A DNA stretch of 64,000 nt from Bog-473 sp963777485 (GTDB lineage: Bacteria; Actinomycetota; Acidimicrobiia; Acidimicrobiales; RAAP-2). The stretch lies in contig CAVZQP010000002.1 in assembly GCA_963777485.1 (NCBI GenBank), positions 806,001 through 870,000 of the forward strand, read 5' to 3'. Shown here piece by piece: positions 26,427 through 34,081 of the stretch. Made by a program: the position numbers and the translations under genes. Position 1 is the stretch's first letter. Every line of letters begins with the position of its first letter. Under the pieces are notes generated by a model. That model saw only the letters and a list, made by a program, of their open reading frames with translations. It did not search any database and was not told the DNA's origin.

Positions 26427-27271
26427 GGCAGCCGGGACTCGACCGTCGCCTCGGCGCTCAGGCCCAGCTCGGGCCGGCGCGCCGGGGGCACGGCGGCCAG
26501 CACGACCTCGGGCAGCAGGCCGACCAGCTCGGCGCCCTCGATGGCGCCGCCGGCTTCGGCGGCCACGGCGTCGTAGAGCTGGGCCGGCCCGAATGCCTCG
26601 GGCTCGAGAAGGTTGCACGAGACCTGGGCCCGCCCGCCCACGGCCAGGGCGAGGGCGCGGACGTGGGGACCCCGGATCCGCGGGGCGATCAGGCGGGCGA
26701 CTTCGAGCGAGGAGACCCACACGTTGTAGGCGACCAGCACCCGGCGGGCACCGACGGCGGTGGCGCCGGTACGGGGGTCAGGCCGGGCGGGGCCGAAGTC
26801 GGGTGCAAGCCCAGCGCTCGGCGCGAACGCGTGACGGCGGATGTCGGGCAGGGACCGGTCCCGACCGGCGGGGAGAGGCCCGTAGAGAAAGCTCGGCACA
26901 CCCAATTCGTCGGCGAGCCAACCCGCGAAGTCGTCGCGGTTCGAGACGGCAGCGGTGAGGTCGGTGGGCGCGGCGTGTCCGGGGTCGTAGGGGACGAAGG
27001 GCACGACGTCGAGGACACCGAGGCGCGGGTGCACCCCGACATGCGCGCGCAGGTCGAGGTGCCCGACGGTGGCGGTGGCGAGCGAGCGGGCGGCCGCGGC
27101 GACGTCGTCGGGCGCGCCGGCGAGCGTGAGGACGGCCCGGTTGTGGTGCGGGTCGCGGTGCAGATCGAGGAGGGTCGGGCCGGCACTGGCTGACAGCGCG
27201 GCGAGGACGGCTTCGTCGCGGCCCTCGCTCACGTTGACGATGCACTCGAGGTAGCGCGGGCTCGAGGTCAC
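26423..27271 (-). CDS. Glutamate formiminotransferase-like protein
   Basis: This 282-residue protein resembles the formiminotransferase N- and C-subdomains (FtcD family). Seen are LECIVNVSEGRD at the N-terminus, the His-containing DLHRDPHHNRAVLTLAG, the catalytic-region HVGVHPRLGVLDVVPFVP, and PSFLYG. Family enzymes transfer a formimino or formyl group to THF; a stand-alone copy of this kind may instead be a formyl transferase. GTG at 27271 starts right before the conserved VNVSEG; a longer reading from 27379 adds only a low-complexity tail. It lies between two whiB genes without an obvious link. Confidence 0.85.
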   Translation of the reverse strand: MTSSPRYLECIVNVSEGRDEAVLAALSASAGPTLLDLHRDPHHNRAVLTLAGAPDDVAAAARSLATATVGHLDLRAHVGVHPRLGVLDVVPFVPYDPGHAAPTDLTAAVSNRDDFAGWLADELGVPSFLYGPLPAGRDRSLPDIRRHAFAPSAGLAPDFGPARPDPRTGATAVGARRVLVAYNVWVSSLEVARLIAPRIRGPHVRALALAVGGRAQVSCNLLEPEAFGPAQLYDAVAAEAGGAIEGAELVGLLPEVVLAAVPPARRPELGLSAEATVESRLP

Positions 27272-27404
27272 GGTCGCCAGCGTGCCAGCACCGGGAGCGG
27301 CGTGGGGCCGCGCAGCGGCGGACGAGGTGGAAGAAGAAGGAAGGGGAGTGCTTCGAGAGGGGGCGGCTGAGCGGGGCACCCGCCCGGCGGGGGGTGCCTA
27401 CGTG

Positions 27405-27650
27405 CTACTTGGCGGCGACTGCGTGGGAGAGGCGGCGGCGGCGCAGGATGCGGCGGCGCTCACGTTCGGACGCTCCACCCCAGACGCCGTGGTCGATGTG
27501 GTGCTCGAGCGCGTATTCGAGGCAGAGCTCGGCGACCGGGCACTCGGCACAGATCCGCTGCGCGGCGAGTACGCCCATGCCGTCGCTGGGGAAGAAGACG
27601 TCAGGTGCAACTTCCTTGCACTTTCCCCGGGCCATCCAATCGGTATTCAT
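27405..27650 (-). CDS. WhiB-family iron-sulfur transcription factor (second copy)
   Basis: This 81-residue Wbl protein has cluster ligands Cys11, Cys34, Cys37 and Cys43 (GKCKE; ICAECPVAELC), the GVWGGASERERRRILRRRR signature and short tail. It is closer to the classic WhiB2/WhmD-like length than the first copy. AGAGGAG lies about seven bases before the ATG. It points left, away from the following gene, and sits only 134 bases from the start of the formiminotransferase-like gene. Confidence 0.95.
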   Translation of the reverse strand: MNTDWMARGKCKEVAPDVFFPSDGMGVLAAQRICAECPVAELCLEYALEHHIDHGVWGGASERERRRILRRRRLSHAVAAK

Positions 27651-27821
27651 TGTTCGGCTCCTCTTTCACGCATCATTCTACGGGAGGTGCCTGTCGGGTC
27701 CTAGAGTCTTGCGATAGGAGTTTCGTAAGAATCCAAGGCGGGATTTCGCCGCTGCCAGGGAGAATGCCCGCAAGGCGCTCGGGGCTACGCTGGCGCCGAT
27801 CGCCGAATGCCAGGAGGTGCG

Positions 27822-28115
27822 ATGTCCCCGGACACCGAGGACGAGGTTGTCGAAGAAGGCGAGCAGTTTGAGCCCATCGGCCACGTGCGTGTCGTGTATC
27901 TCGGCCCCGTCGCACCCCACTGGGAGGTCCAGAGCGACTACGGCCCGGCCGACGTGATCGAGCAATTCCGCGAGCGCGTGCTGGCCCGCCTCGTCCTGCT
28001 CCCCCCGCACGACCCGCAGTTCCGGCGCAACAGCGAGCGCGTGGTGCGCGACGCCGAGCGGGAGCAGCTGGCCCTCGAGTGGGTGCTCGACTACGGCGAG
28101 GAGGCCGAGGGCTGA
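27822..28115 (+). CDS. Conserved-looking small protein, function unknown
   Basis: This 97-residue acidic protein has the central segment GHVRVVYLGPVAPHWEVQSDYG and a helical C-terminus (RNSERVVRDAEREQLALEW). ATG at 27822 is used because AGGAGG lies four bases upstream; an upstream ATG at 27807 would place the ribosome-binding site inside the gene. No family recognised. Codon use matches neighbours. Confidence 0.65.
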   Translation: MSPDTEDEVVEEGEQFEPIGHVRVVYLGPVAPHWEVQSDYGPADVIEQFRERVLARLVLLPPHDPQFRRNSERVVRDAEREQLALEWVLDYGEEAEG

Positions 28116-28282
28116 GGACGACCTGAGGCCAACTGGCTCCGGGGCCGAGGCTGCTCGGGCGCCTTTTGCTGCACCCATCTTGCATCCGAGGGGAAACTGG
28201 CCGACACCCCGGCGGTGGAAGCATGTCCCCCGATGGCGGTCCGGAACGGGGGTTCCCGGGCCACACGAGGGGGAGGCACACA

Positions 28283-28594
28283 GTGGGAGTGGGGGAGATC
28301 CACACGATCGACGAGGCGCCGGTCGTCCTGGAGATGCAGGGCCTCATCGGCCCGCTGACCGGCGACGAGGCCGCATTGGTGCGGGCGCTGACACCGGCGG
28401 ACGTGTCGAACACCGAGATGGTCCAGCACATGTTCCAACTCGTCGACCTGCTGACGACGGTGCGCACGGACGAAGCGATGGCGGCCTACGTCTACGCCAT
28501 TGCGCCGGAGTGGGACGACAGCATCGAGCTGCTGGTGCTGGCTGGAATGCTCAGCACCGCGGTCGAGCGCCACGAACTGGCGCGCGCCGCCTGA
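28283..28594 (+). CDS. Small helical protein, function unknown
   Basis: This is a 103-residue protein, nearly all helical (ALTPADVSNTEMVQHMFQL, DSIELLVLAGMLSTAVERHE). GTG at 28283 is chosen because GGGAGG lies six bases upstream. A longer form from the ATG at 28223 cannot be excluded. No motif is recognised. It converges on the DUF2342 gene, 26 bases apart. Confidence 0.55.
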   Translation: MGVGEIHTIDEAPVVLEMQGLIGPLTGDEAALVRALTPADVSNTEMVQHMFQLVDLLTTVRTDEAMAAYVYAIAPEWDDSIELLVLAGMLSTAVERHELARAA

Positions 28595-28620
28595 CGCCTT
28601 CCGTTCTCGGCTGCTGACGT

Positions 28621-29832
28621 TCAGTCCATCAAGCCGATACGCGCCAGCCACAGGCCGGGTGCGTCGACCTCGGCGGGCGTGGGCAGATCGAGCTCGTCGC
28701 CCTGCAGACGGGTGAGCGCGTCGTCGCCGGCCCGCTCGATCACACCCTGCACGAAGGCGCGACCCCTGTCGACCTGCTCCTGGCCCACGTCGAGGCCGAA
28801 GAGCCCGGCGAAGGCCTGCTCACCCTTCCCCTCCTCGATGCGGTAGCGGTACCACGCCTCGCGCAGCGCGCCCGGCGACGAGGTCAGCGTCTCCGCGATG
28901 GTGCCCGTCACGTGGTCGACGTAGGCGCCGATGGCCGTCGTCTGCGCCGTCAGCGCGCTCGAGATGTTCCTCTGTTCGGGGCTGATCAGGTCCGCCAACA
29001 GGGCTTCGGGATCGCCCAGCGCCTCCTCGAGTGAGGCCTGGTCGCCGAGTTGCATGCTGTCGCCCAGGCGCTCGACGATGTTGCGCTGTGCCGAGGCCGC
29101 GTGCGCCGATGCGTCGCCGAGCAGCGTGCTGAGCGAGGAGCGCACGCCGGAACGCGTCAGCACCGCGTGCATGGTGAGCTCGCGCAGGCAGACCCACAAC
29201 TGCACCTCTTGGAGCGGCAGGCTCCAGTCGTCAGCGAAGCGCGCCACGTTGCCCGGCACGAGCAGCAGTGTGGAGGACTCGGGCCACGGCAGCGGCAACG
29301 CGTACTGGCCGAAGGCACGCCGCGCGAGGTGGCCGGCGGCCGAACCGAACTGCATGCCGAGGAACACGGGGCCGAGCGTCAGCGCGAACTGCCCGAGGAG
29401 CCCGCCGAGCCCGCCCCCCTCCTCGAGGTCGAGCGCGCTGAGGTCGGTCGAGGGCACTGCGGCCGCGCCCTGCTGCTGTGCGTCGACCATCGCCTTCAGC
29501 ACCGGGCGGTACGCCTCGAGCACGCGGAAGGACCACTGCCCCGGGCCGACCGTCTCGAAGGAGACGCCGGTGCTGCCCGAGGACGGCGTGATGCCAGTGG
29601 CGGCTGCCACGTGGAGCTCGGCGACCCGGGCCAGCTCCTCGAACGCGATGCGCACGAGCGGGTCGGGGGTCTCGTCCTGCCCACCGTCGGTGGCGACGCC
29701 GAAGGCCAGCGTGCGTGCCGCCTCGAACCAGCTGTCGCCCGCGCCCGGCCCGGACCCGATCACCTTCATCAGGTCGCCGAGCAGGCCCCCCATCGGATTG
29801 TCGGGGTCGATGGAGCCACCGAACATGCTCAC
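28621..29832 (-). CDS. DUF2342/zinc-metalloprotease-like protein
   Basis: This 403-residue protein of the actinobacterial COG5282 family begins with Gly/Met/Pro-rich residues (FGGSIDPDNPMGGLLGDL), followed by the helical core and GPVFLGMQFGSAAGHLARRAFGQY, then FADDWSLPLQEVQLWVCLRELTMHAVL. In zinc-binding members the last segment reads HExxH; here it reads RELTMH, so the first His is Arg and the second is shifted. Catalysis as a protease is therefore doubtful. GTG at 29832 lies nine bases after the stop of the degenerate HtrA-like gene, suggesting an operon. Confidence 0.8.
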   Translation of the reverse strand: MSMFGGSIDPDNPMGGLLGDLMKVIGSGPGAGDSWFEAARTLAFGVATDGGQDETPDPLVRIAFEELARVAELHVAAATGITPSSGSTGVSFETVGPGQWSFRVLEAYRPVLKAMVDAQQQGAAAVPSTDLSALDLEEGGGLGGLLGQFALTLGPVFLGMQFGSAAGHLARRAFGQYALPLPWPESSTLLLVPGNVARFADDWSLPLQEVQLWVCLRELTMHAVLTRSGVRSSLSTLLGDASAHAASAQRNIVERLGDSMQLGDQASLEEALGDPEALLADLISPEQRNISSALTAQTTAIGAYVDHVTGTIAETLTSSPGALREAWYRYRIEEGKGEQAFAGLFGLDVGQEQVDRGRAFVQGVIERAGDDALTRLQGDELDLPTPAEVDAPGLWLARIGLMD

Positions 29833-29841
29833 GCCTGCATG

Positions 29842-31065
29842 CTAGGAGGACTTGCCCAGCGTCACGCCCACGGACTTGGCGCCGGAGGTCCCGGGCGCAT
29901 CCTGTACCGAGAGGGTCACGGGGGTGCCGGGCTGGAGCACGTAGAGGCGGGCGCGCAGCTCGGCGAAGGTGCGGACCGGCAGCTCGTTCACCGCCGTGAT
30001 CACCTCGCCCGCCTGGAGGTGGCCCCACGCCGGGGTGCCAGTCGGCACGGTCATCAGCTTGGCGCCGGCGCCGCCCGGGACGTCGCTGCCCTGGACGCCG
30101 AGCACACCGGGCACGACACGGTTGCCCGAGCGGAGGTCGTCGGCGACGCCGACGACGAGTTGCGTCGGGAGGAAAGTCGCGGCCGACGAACCCGGCACTG
30201 GCTGGCAGAGGATGCCGATGACGGCGCCGCTCGCATTGAGCAATGGCTCACCCGCCGTCTGGGTCGTGAGGCCGGGCGACGAGGTGATGGCGGCCATGCC
30301 GCTGTCGGGACACGCAGCGCTCGTGCTCCCGGTTCCGACGGCGGCGAGCGTGCCCGGAGTCGCCTGGAGCGCGACGCTCGGGCTGCCCGGCGGCACGTAG
30401 GCGAGCGCGGTGTCGGGGGCGCCGCCGCCGAGGGCGGCGTCGTCGGAGAACGGCGCGACCGGGACGTCGGCGGGCACGTTGACCAGCGCGATGTTGGACG
30501 TGGCATCGCTCCCCACGACGGAGGCCTGTTCGAGCTTGCCCCCGGGCCCCACCATGTCGATGCGCTGCACGCCGCTGAGGAGGTTGGCCGTCGTCACCAC
30601 CATCCCGCCCTCGGCCACCGCCACGCCGATGAGCGTCACGGTGCCGTGCGTCGTCGTCGCCTGCAGCTCGACCATCGACTTGGCGGCGGTCTGGGCCGCG
30701 GCCGGCACGCCGTTCATGTTGCTGGTCAGCGTGGTGAGTGTCGCCCCACCGGGGGCGTTGCGCGTGGAGCCCCGGAGGGGCGACTGGGAGGCGGGAGAGA
30801 GCAGGATGACGAGGAAGGCGCCGACCGCGGCAACGGCGGCGGCGGCGATGAAGACCATGAGGAGGCCGCGGTAGCGGTGCTTGGCGGGCGGCGAGAGGAC
30901 CGGTCCGGCCGGACGCACGGCCGGCACCTGCTCGCTCGGGTGGCGCCACAGACGGTCCTCGGGATCGATCCAGCCGCGTAGCGGCGATTCCGGCTCGTCC
31001 GGGTCCGCACCCCCCTCGTCACGTCCCGGATCGCCGCTCTCCGGCTCCTCGGGCGGGCCACTCAC
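29842..31065 (-). CDS. HtrA-like membrane pseudoprotease with a PDZ domain
   Basis: This 407-residue protein has an acidic Pro/Glu-rich cytoplasmic N-terminus, a DPEDRLWRHPSE motif common in actinobacterial HtrA-like proteins, one transmembrane helix (GLLMVFIAAAAVAAVGAFLVILL, split as GLLMVFIAAAAVAAVG), a trypsin-like domain and a C-terminal PDZ domain (PAWGHLQAGEVITAVNELPV). Every catalytic position is lost: TNxHV reads TTANL (His to Asn), the Asp strand reads SNIALVNV, and GNSGGPL reads QTAGEPL. It probably works as a scaffold or sensor. GTG at 31065 is preferred because longer forms overlap the divergent mreB-like gene. Operon with the DUF2342 gene. Confidence 0.8.
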   Translation of the reverse strand: MSGPPEEPESGDPGRDEGGADPDEPESPLRGWIDPEDRLWRHPSEQVPAVRPAGPVLSPPAKHRYRGLLMVFIAAAAVAAVGAFLVILLSPASQSPLRGSTRNAPGGATLTTLTSNMNGVPAAAQTAAKSMVELQATTTHGTVTLIGVAVAEGGMVVTTANLLSGVQRIDMVGPGGKLEQASVVGSDATSNIALVNVPADVPVAPFSDDAALGGGAPDTALAYVPPGSPSVALQATPGTLAAVGTGSTSAACPDSGMAAITSSPGLTTQTAGEPLLNASGAVIGILCQPVPGSSAATFLPTQLVVGVADDLRSGNRVVPGVLGVQGSDVPGGAGAKLMTVPTGTPAWGHLQAGEVITAVNELPVRTFAELRARLYVLQPGTPVTLSVQDAPGTSGAKSVGVTLGKSS

Positions 31066-31135
31066 CTGGGCGAGGCTACCGAGATCGACCGCAAAAGTGC
31101 CGTCGCACCTCGGGGTAGCCGTACCATGAGACCAC

Positions 31136-32137
31136 ATGTCGCGGGACCTGGCCATCGACCTCGGCACCGCCAACACGCTGGTCTATGCCAAGGGCAAGGG
31201 CCTCGTCCTCAACGAACCGACCGTCGTCGCCCTGGACTCGCGCAGCCGGGAGGTGCTCGCCATAGGCACGGACGCCTGGCAGATGATCGGGCGAACCCCC
31301 GGCTACATCGTGGCGGAGCGACCGCTGCGCGGGGGCGCCATCACCGACTTCGAGGTCACCGAACGGATGCTCAGCGTCCTGCTGCACCGGGTCGGGGTCA
31401 GCCGCATCAACCGGCCCAAGGTGCTCATCTGCGTCCCGTCCGCCATCACGGCGGTCGAGCGGCGCGCCGTGAAGGAGGCGGCGCGGCGGGCCGGCGCGTC
31501 TGCCAGCTACCTGATCGAGCAGCCCATGGCAGCGGCGATCGGCGCGGGCCTGCCCATTCACGAGCCGGTCGGCAACATGGTCGTGGACGTCGGGGGTGGC
31601 ACGGCCGAGATGGCAGTGATCTCGCTCGGGGGCGTGGTCGCGGTGCGGGCGCTGCGCTGTGGCGGGTTCGACTTCGACGCGTCGATCCAGAGCTTCGTCC
31701 GCAACAAGCACGGCGTGGCGATCGGCGAGCGCACGGCGGAGGCCGTGAAGATGGCTATCGGGTCGGCGTCGCCGTACCAGGGCGAGCAACAGGCCGAGAT
31801 CCGCGGCCGCGAGGTGGCGACGGGACGGCCGAAGACGGTCGTGCTCACACCGATGGACGTGCGCGGCGCGCTCGAGGACAACGTCGCCAACATCGTGGAG
31901 ACGGCGGCCGTCTGCCTGGGCGAGGCGGCGCCGGAATTGGCCCAGGACATCATGTTCGAGGGCATCCACCTGACGGGCGGCGGCGCGCTGCTCCGAGGCA
32001 TGACCCAGCGGCTCGCCGACGCGACCGCGGTGCCGGTGCACCTGGTGGACACGCCGCTCGAATGTGTGGTGCAGGGGGCGGGCATCTGCCTGCAGTCCTT
32101 CGACCGCCTGAAGCGGCTGTTCACCCAGGACGAGTAG
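31136..32137 (+). CDS. MreB-like actin-family protein
   Basis: This 333-residue bacterial actin homologue has phosphate-1 DLAIDLGTANTLVYAKGKG (residues 4-22), CVPSAITAVERRAVKEAA, IEQPMAAAIGAGLP, phosphate-2 MVVDVGGGTAEMAVISLGG, and adenosine motif HLTGGGALLRGM. MreB polymers direct side-wall synthesis. It lies upstream of a Lon-like protease, a DivIVA-domain protein and a UPF0182 protein, consistent with an envelope-growth locus. Neighbouring mreC/mreD are not seen, so this may be a specialised paralogue (MreB/Mbl type). Confidence 0.92.
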   Translation: MSRDLAIDLGTANTLVYAKGKGLVLNEPTVVALDSRSREVLAIGTDAWQMIGRTPGYIVAERPLRGGAITDFEVTERMLSVLLHRVGVSRINRPKVLICVPSAITAVERRAVKEAARRAGASASYLIEQPMAAAIGAGLPIHEPVGNMVVDVGGGTAEMAVISLGGVVAVRALRCGGFDFDASIQSFVRNKHGVAIGERTAEAVKMAIGSASPYQGEQQAEIRGREVATGRPKTVVLTPMDVRGALEDNVANIVETAAVCLGEAAPELAQDIMFEGIHLTGGGALLRGMTQRLADATAVPVHLVDTPLECVVQGAGICLQSFDRLKRLFTQDE

Positions 32138-32807
32138 GCCGGGCGGGCGGAGGCGCGGCGCCCGGTCCGTCGTCGAGCAGCTCCTCGGCCGCCTGGCGCA
32201 CCTGCCAGTCACGGTCCCCCGCCGCCCGGCGCAGCGCCGGTCCCACGCGAGGATCGTCGAAGCCGGCCAGCGCCACGGTGGCGCGGCGGCGCACGGTCGG
32301 GCGATCGGTGAGCGCGTCGAGCACGGCGTCGAGCCCCGCCGGGTCGCCGATGGCGCCGAGCGAGGCGACCGCGGCCTCGCGACATCGGGCGTCGTCGTGC
32401 GAGGTGGCGAGGATGACGAGCGCCGGCACGGCGGGGCGATACCGCCGTTCGCCGGCGAACCACGCGGCGCCGACGGCGACGAGCGGATCGGGGTCGGCCA
32501 GGGCCGCGGTCAGCGCAACGGGGAGAGCGGAGCGCGAGCCGTGGCCCCGCACCAGGGTCGCAGCGTCCACGGCGCGCCGGCGGACGACGGGGGCCTCGTC
32601 GGCCAACGCGGCGAGCACGTCGTCCACGGTCAGCTCCCCGAGACGGGCCAGGGCGCCGACGGCGGCGGCGCGCACGCCCGGATCCCGGTCGGCCAGGCCG
32701 CGCCGGGCGGCCGGCTCGTTCCCCCGGTGGCCGGCGAGGGCGACGTTGCGGCGGCGGCGCTCGGCGCGACCGTCGCGGCCATCATCCGTGGCAACATCGT
32801 CGTTCAC
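32121..32807 (-). CDS. HEAT-repeat protein
   Basis: This 228-residue protein is built of about six HEAT-like units, each with the pattern DPGVRAAAVGALARLG, EAPVVRRRAVDAA, DPLVAVGAAWFAG, DARCREAAVASLGAIGD, RPTVRRRATVALAGFDD, DRDWQVRQAAEELL. Such solenoids bind proteins or act in phycobilin-like lyase chaperones; no more can be said. Its 3' end overlaps the mreB-like gene by 17 bases on the opposite strand, and its start is only 11 bases from the divergent Lon-like gene. Confidence 0.82.
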   Translation of the reverse strand: MNDDVATDDGRDGRAERRRRNVALAGHRGNEPAARRGLADRDPGVRAAAVGALARLGELTVDDVLAALADEAPVVRRRAVDAATLVRGHGSRSALPVALTAALADPDPLVAVGAAWFAGERRYRPAVPALVILATSHDDARCREAAVASLGAIGDPAGLDAVLDALTDRPTVRRRATVALAGFDDPRVGPALRRAAGDRDWQVRQAAEELLDDGPGAAPPPARPTRPG

Positions 32808-32818
32808 CGGTTTCGAGT

Positions 32819-34072
32819 ATGTCCGACCCTGACGCGCCCGCCGACGGGGCTCTCGCCCCCACCCAGCCCCCCCCGCCGCCTCCCGGCGCGGCGATACGGC
32901 GATTCGTCCAGGGTGAGGGCCATGGAACGGAATCTTCGGTGCCCCCGCCGGGGACCGCCCGCAAACGGCGCCGGTGGCCCTATGTGCTGGGTGGCTTCTT
33001 GGTGCTGCTGATCCTGGCGGCCATCATCGCGGCGCAGATCTCGATCCCGTACTACGTGATCACGCCCGGGGACGCCTCGCCGGTCGGCCAGTACATCGAG
33101 GTGCCGCAGGCGGACAACCATGCGATCAGCGGCAACATCTTGCTGACCGACGTGTTCGTGTCGCAACTGAACGCGCTCGGGTACCTGCAGTACCGCTTCC
33201 TCGACTCGAACAACCAGATCTACTCAAGTCAGGACCTGCTCGGCCCGTCGACGAGCAGCAGCGAGTTCGTCGACCAGGGCTACCTGGAGATGGCACAGGC
33301 CCAGTCGTTCGCGACGGCGGCTGCGCTGTCGCACCTCGGGTACACGGTGAACTCGTCCAACGTCGGCGCGCTCGTCTACGGGATCGTGCCGGGCTCGCCG
33401 GCGGCCAAGACGTTGAAGGTGGCACAGGTGATCACCGCGGTCAACGGCACGCCGACGGTATCCGAGTGCGGGCTGATCCAGGCGCTGCACGCGTATTCGG
33501 CGGGCATGACGGTGACCCTGAGCGTGGAGCAGTCCTTCATCAACGAAGTGGGGACATTCGTGAGCGGCCCCGTCGTCGAGAAGCCGATCACGCTGGCGAA
33601 GGCGCCGAAGGCGTCGGTCGTGAACTTCTGCGGCGGAGCGCCGATCACGCAGACCGCGTTCGTCGGCGTCGAGGCGGAGACCCAGCAGGCCTGGCAGTTC
33701 CCCGTCAAGGTGACCGTGCACACCCAGGACATCGGCGGCCCCTCGGCCGGGTTGGCCATGTCGCTCGGCATCATCGACAAGCTCAGTGGCGGCCGGCTCA
33801 CGGGCGGCCGCATCGTGGCGGCGACCGGGACGATCGACCAGAACGGCAATGTCGGTGATGTCGGGGGCGTGGCCGAGAAGACGATCGCGGTGGAGCGGGC
33901 CGGCGCGACGGTGTTCTTCGTGCCCAAGGTGGAACTCAAGACTGCGGAGGCGAAGGCCTCGCCGCAGCTCCACGTCTATGCCGTCAGTAACCTGGACCAG
34001 GTGTTACGGATCATGCAGCGGCTGGGCGGCAAGATCACCACGAATCCGGTGCCGGCCCAGGTCGCGTCGTAG
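32819..34072 (+). CDS. Membrane-anchored PDZ/Lon-type protease (YlbL-like)
   Basis: This 417-residue protein has a Pro-rich cytoplasmic tail, then one transmembrane helix (about 53-73, VLGGFLVLLILAAIIAAQ), a segment typical of the family (PYYVITPGDASPV), a PDZ domain (GIVPGSPAAKTLKVAQVITAVNGTPT) and a C-terminal Lon-type proteolytic domain. The Ser-Lys dyad is Ser in DIGGPSAGLAMSLGI near 310 and Lys in VGGVAEKTIAVERAG near 352. Unlike the neighbouring HtrA-like protein, all catalytic residues are intact. It is ten bases upstream of the DivIVA-like gene. Confidence 0.9.
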   Translation: MSDPDAPADGALAPTQPPPPPPGAAIRRFVQGEGHGTESSVPPPGTARKRRRWPYVLGGFLVLLILAAIIAAQISIPYYVITPGDASPVGQYIEVPQADNHAISGNILLTDVFVSQLNALGYLQYRFLDSNNQIYSSQDLLGPSTSSSEFVDQGYLEMAQAQSFATAAALSHLGYTVNSSNVGALVYGIVPGSPAAKTLKVAQVITAVNGTPTVSECGLIQALHAYSAGMTVTLSVEQSFINEVGTFVSGPVVEKPITLAKAPKASVVNFCGGAPITQTAFVGVEAETQQAWQFPVKVTVHTQDIGGPSAGLAMSLGIIDKLSGGRLTGGRIVAATGTIDQNGNVGDVGGVAEKTIAVERAGATVFFVPKVELKTAEAKASPQLHVYAVSNLDQVLRIMQRLGGKITTNPVPAQVAS

Positions 34073-34081
34073 GCTGCCTCC

